DNA from: Planctomycetota bacterium
GTDB taxonomy: Bacteria; Planctomycetota; UBA1135; GCA-002686595
Length of the DNA stretch: 7,054 nucleotides
Assembly (NCBI GenBank): GCA_004296785.1
Contig: SCVU01000125.1
Span: 1 to 7,054 of the forward strand
Direction of reading: 5' to 3'
In this document: positions 5,619 to 7,054 of the stretch, piece by piece
Position numbering within the stretch: position 1 is the stretch's first letter
Layout of the letters: each line of letters begins with the position of its first letter
Notes under the pieces: generated by a model
Databases searched by the model: none
What the model was told of the DNA's origin: nothing
What the model saw: the letters and a program-made list of their open reading frames with translations, nothing else
Translations under genes and position numbers: made by a program

Positions 5619-6008
5619 CTACGCGCATGGAATCGGGCATCCGCCACACACGACAGCGACTCCGAGCCAGGCGACGCCTGACGCGACACAGAGCACTCGC
5701 TTTTCGAATCGGCGCCCGCAGAAGAGCTCGCCGGCGCCCTTGTCTTCCAGCGGCGACCCGCAGTTCCAGGCGATCTTGTAGTCGTACGTGCAAGGAGTCG
5801 ACGTTTGGCAGTCCGTGCAGTAGCCGTCGGTGACGGTGACTTCGATGTAGGCGGAGCAGTTCGGGCAGAGGCCGATGTCTGGATCTGAATCCGCTTCGCA
5901 GATCCCGTCGCCGCCCAGCGGGGGCGCGAGCGCCGCCACGGGTTGCGTCGGCGCAAGAAACGCACAGCTCAAAACTACGGAAGCGAGGATTGAGTGAATG
6001 TGTCGCAC
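5619..6008 (-). CDS. Small secreted cysteine-rich hypothetical protein
   Basis: The product has 129 residues from a GTG start. I chose this GTG because a perfect AGGAGG lies 5 nt upstream and the resulting N-terminus is a classic signal peptide (SILASVVLSCAFLAP, ending VAALA, cleavage near residue 28). The in-frame ATG at 6035 would place the Shine-Dalgarno inside the gene. The mature part of about 100 residues has 12 Cys at 37, 48, 51, 64, 67, 73, 83, 97, 107, 121, 124 and 128, including CPNC, CTDC and CGGC pairs. These could be disulfides, likely given export, or a zinc-ribbon-like metal site. The C-terminus (VASGVAWLGVAVV) is hydrophobic. I know no family for it. It is the first gene of the leftward run, 24 nt before the 233-aa gene and divergent from birA. 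Confidence 0.7.
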   Translation of the reverse strand: MRHIHSILASVVLSCAFLAPTQPVAALAPPLGGDGICEADSDPDIGLCPNCSAYIEVTVTDGYCTDCQTSTPCTYDYKIAWNCGSPLEDKGAGELFCGRRFEKRVLCVASGVAWLGVAVVCGGCPIPCA

Positions 6009-6013
6009 GGTTT

Positions 6014-6019
6014 CCTCCT
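6014..6019 (-). promoter_or_regulatory. Perfect Shine-Dalgarno fixing a GTG start
   Basis: AGGAGG on the - strand lies 5 nt before the GTG at 6008. It decides the start of the Cys-rich gene in favour of GTG over the in-frame ATG at 6035, and it is the strongest ribosome site in the window. Confidence 0.8.
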
Positions 6020-6058
6020 GGTAATTGAGGGTCATCTCTGTCTCTCGGACGGCTTTGA

Positions 6059-6149
6059 ATGCTACCCCCCCCCTAAGGGATTCGCGCAACGCAGCTGTTC
6101 CACTCGCCGGCAACGGACCGATGGGGCGTCCGACGTTCTCGAGTAGCAT
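6059..6149. promoter_or_regulatory. Divergent control region between the Cys-rich gene and birA, with inverted GTAGCAT motifs and a C9 tract
   Basis: GTAGCAT occurs on the - strand at 6065-6059 and on the + strand at 6143-6149, in divergent orientation. The TAGCAT hexamers match TATAAT at 4 of 6 positions. They lie about 50 nt before the Cys-rich gene's GTG and about 80 nt before the birA start, so they could be two -10 elements. A run of nine C (6065-6073) abuts the first motif. No convincing -35 boxes are seen, and the motif pair could be chance. Otherwise the 220-nt gap shows nothing callable. Confidence 0.25.
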
Positions 6150-6228
6150 GCGTCCGCGCTTGGCTCGCGGCTCCTGACGGTGGTTTCGAGAGTTCGGCAC
6201 GCCGGGTCTGCGCGAGCTGGCGACAGCG

Positions 6229-6990
6229 GTGCACAATGACCAAGTGTTCCGCCTGATCCGACACGGCGCCGTCGACTCGACGAACGAGCGCGCGTTCGCC
6301 GCGCTCGCGAGCGGCGATGCGCGCCACTTCGACGCGCACCTCGCGCTCGCGCAGCACGCCGGACGCGGTCGGCTCGGGCGGACGTGGCACAGTCCGCCGG
6401 GCGAGGGCCTGTACCTGTCGATCGTGCTGCTGCCGCCCGCGCCGGGATGGTCGGCGCCCGCGCTCGCGATGGCCGCGGGTCTTGCGGTCCGCGACTTCGC
6501 GCTCGCATCGGGCGTCGCGGATGCGCGCCTGAAATGGCCGAACGACGTGCTCGTGCGCGGAGCGAAGCTCGCCGGCCTGCTCGTCGAAGCGCGTGCGTTC
6601 GATCCGACCGCGCCGCAGTACGTGCTCGGCATCGGCGTGAACCTGAAGCAGACGCGCTTCGATCCGGCGCTGGCCGCCGAGCGCGCGGTGACGAGCCTCG
6701 CGCTCGAGTCGCGCGCGCGCGAGCCCGAGGAGGCGGCCGACGAGCTCCTGCCGCTCGTCGCGCGGCGCCTCGCTCAGGCTGCGCGCGCTCCCGCGAGCCT
6801 GTACGACGACTACGTCGGCGCCGCGGGCTGGCGCGGCGAACGCATCGAGGTCGAGAGCGCAGCGCGCATCGTGCGCGGTCGGCTGTGCGGGATCGGCGCG
6901 CGCGGCATCCGCGTGCTCGCCGACGACGCAGGCGTCGAAGCGGTCTCGATCGCGCTCGAGCACGTCGGTGCGGTGCGGCTCGTGCGCTGA
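6229..6990 (+). CDS. birA: Biotin--[acetyl-CoA-carboxylase] ligase, monofunctional
   Basis: The product has 253 residues. This cytoplasmic enzyme activates biotin with ATP to biotinyl-AMP and attaches it to the biotin carrier protein of acyl-CoA carboxylases. Visible motifs are STNERA at 17-22, the adenylate-loop signature GRGRLGRTW at 45-53 with SPPGEGLYLSIVL after it, KWPNDV at 102-107, AKLAGLLVE at 112-120 with the expected active-site Lys113, and GIGVNL at 134-139. Residues about 200-253 match the small C-terminal beta domain. The N-terminal winged helix of E. coli BirA is absent, so it should not act as the biotin repressor. The GTG at 6229 is the best start found: no Shine-Dalgarno is present, the nearby ATG at 6236 is out of frame and soon stops, and GTG at 6244 is an alternative. 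It is divergent from the Cys-rich gene. Confidence 0.93.
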   Translation: MHNDQVFRLIRHGAVDSTNERAFAALASGDARHFDAHLALAQHAGRGRLGRTWHSPPGEGLYLSIVLLPPAPGWSAPALAMAAGLAVRDFALASGVADARLKWPNDVLVRGAKLAGLLVEARAFDPTAPQYVLGIGVNLKQTRFDPALAAERAVTSLALESRAREPEEAADELLPLVARRLAQAARAPASLYDDYVGAAGWRGERIEVESAARIVRGRLCGIGARGIRVLADDAGVEAVSIALEHVGAVRLVR

Positions 6991-7054
6991 CCGGCGAGCG
7001 TACTGAGCCCGCGTCGATTCCGCCGACTTGGAAGAATCGCTGCCGCCTCGTTTC
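6991..7054. other. Terminal 64 bases with no callable feature
   Basis: After the birA stop there is no obvious hairpin with a T tract and no start codon with a ribosome site. A gene could begin beyond the window edge. Confidence 0.4.

Noticed and set aside
6036..6632. A longer reading of the Cys-rich gene, 337 aa, overlapping birA on the opposite strand
   Set aside because: The upstream part is antisense to the conserved ligase core. A perfect Shine-Dalgarno at 6014-6019 with GTG at 6008 and a signal peptide define the real start.

Overview
The window looks like chromosomal DNA of a high-GC bacterium, most probably a planctomycete. The grounds are inferential: GC is about 70% in the lines I counted, several genes in a row encode secreted or membrane-anchored proteins, one is an IPT/TIG protein ending in a tail typical of planctomycete exported proteins, and most starts lack a Shine-Dalgarno. 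No rRNA, tRNA, CRISPR array, transposase or phage gene was seen.

Layout. The 3' end of a FliA/WhiG-type sigma factor gene enters on the left (+ strand, ends at 223). A long gene-free stretch (224-730) separates it from five genes on the - strand. In transcription order from right to left these are a 129-aa secreted Cys-rich protein (6008-5619), a 233-aa membrane-anchored protein of unknown function (5594-4893), a membrane-anchored SGNH/GDSL hydrolase (4766-3735), an IPT/TIG protein (3574-2501) and a DUF4139 protein (2419-731). On the far right a biotin-protein ligase without an N-terminal DNA-binding domain is read on the + strand (6229-6990), divergent from the Cys-rich gene. The final 64 bases hold nothing I can call.

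The most unusual part is the convergent gap 224-730. It is almost entirely one large imperfect inverted repeat. Each flanking gene ends in TAG, and just after each stop lies a copy of the same element: a purine-rich leader, an 8-bp hairpin, a second 8-bp hairpin, a 23-bp hairpin with a CAGA loop, and a conserved tail. By hand count the copies match without gaps at 118 of 130 positions. Some differences fall on both sides of a stem and keep it paired. A 45-nt nested hairpin sits at the centre of symmetry. I read this as a pair of facing terminator-like or structured-RNA elements, probably members of a dispersed family, and it is the best candidate here for something undescribed.

How the genes work together is only partly readable. 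All five - strand products have an export signal or an N-terminal anchor, so this is an envelope-directed run. The 129-aa and 233-aa genes (24-nt gap, lower GC than their neighbours) form a likely two-gene unit, possibly acquired. The DUF4139 and IPT/TIG genes (81-nt gap) may be co-transcribed. The sigma factor and biotin ligase are unrelated housekeeping or regulatory genes at the edges.
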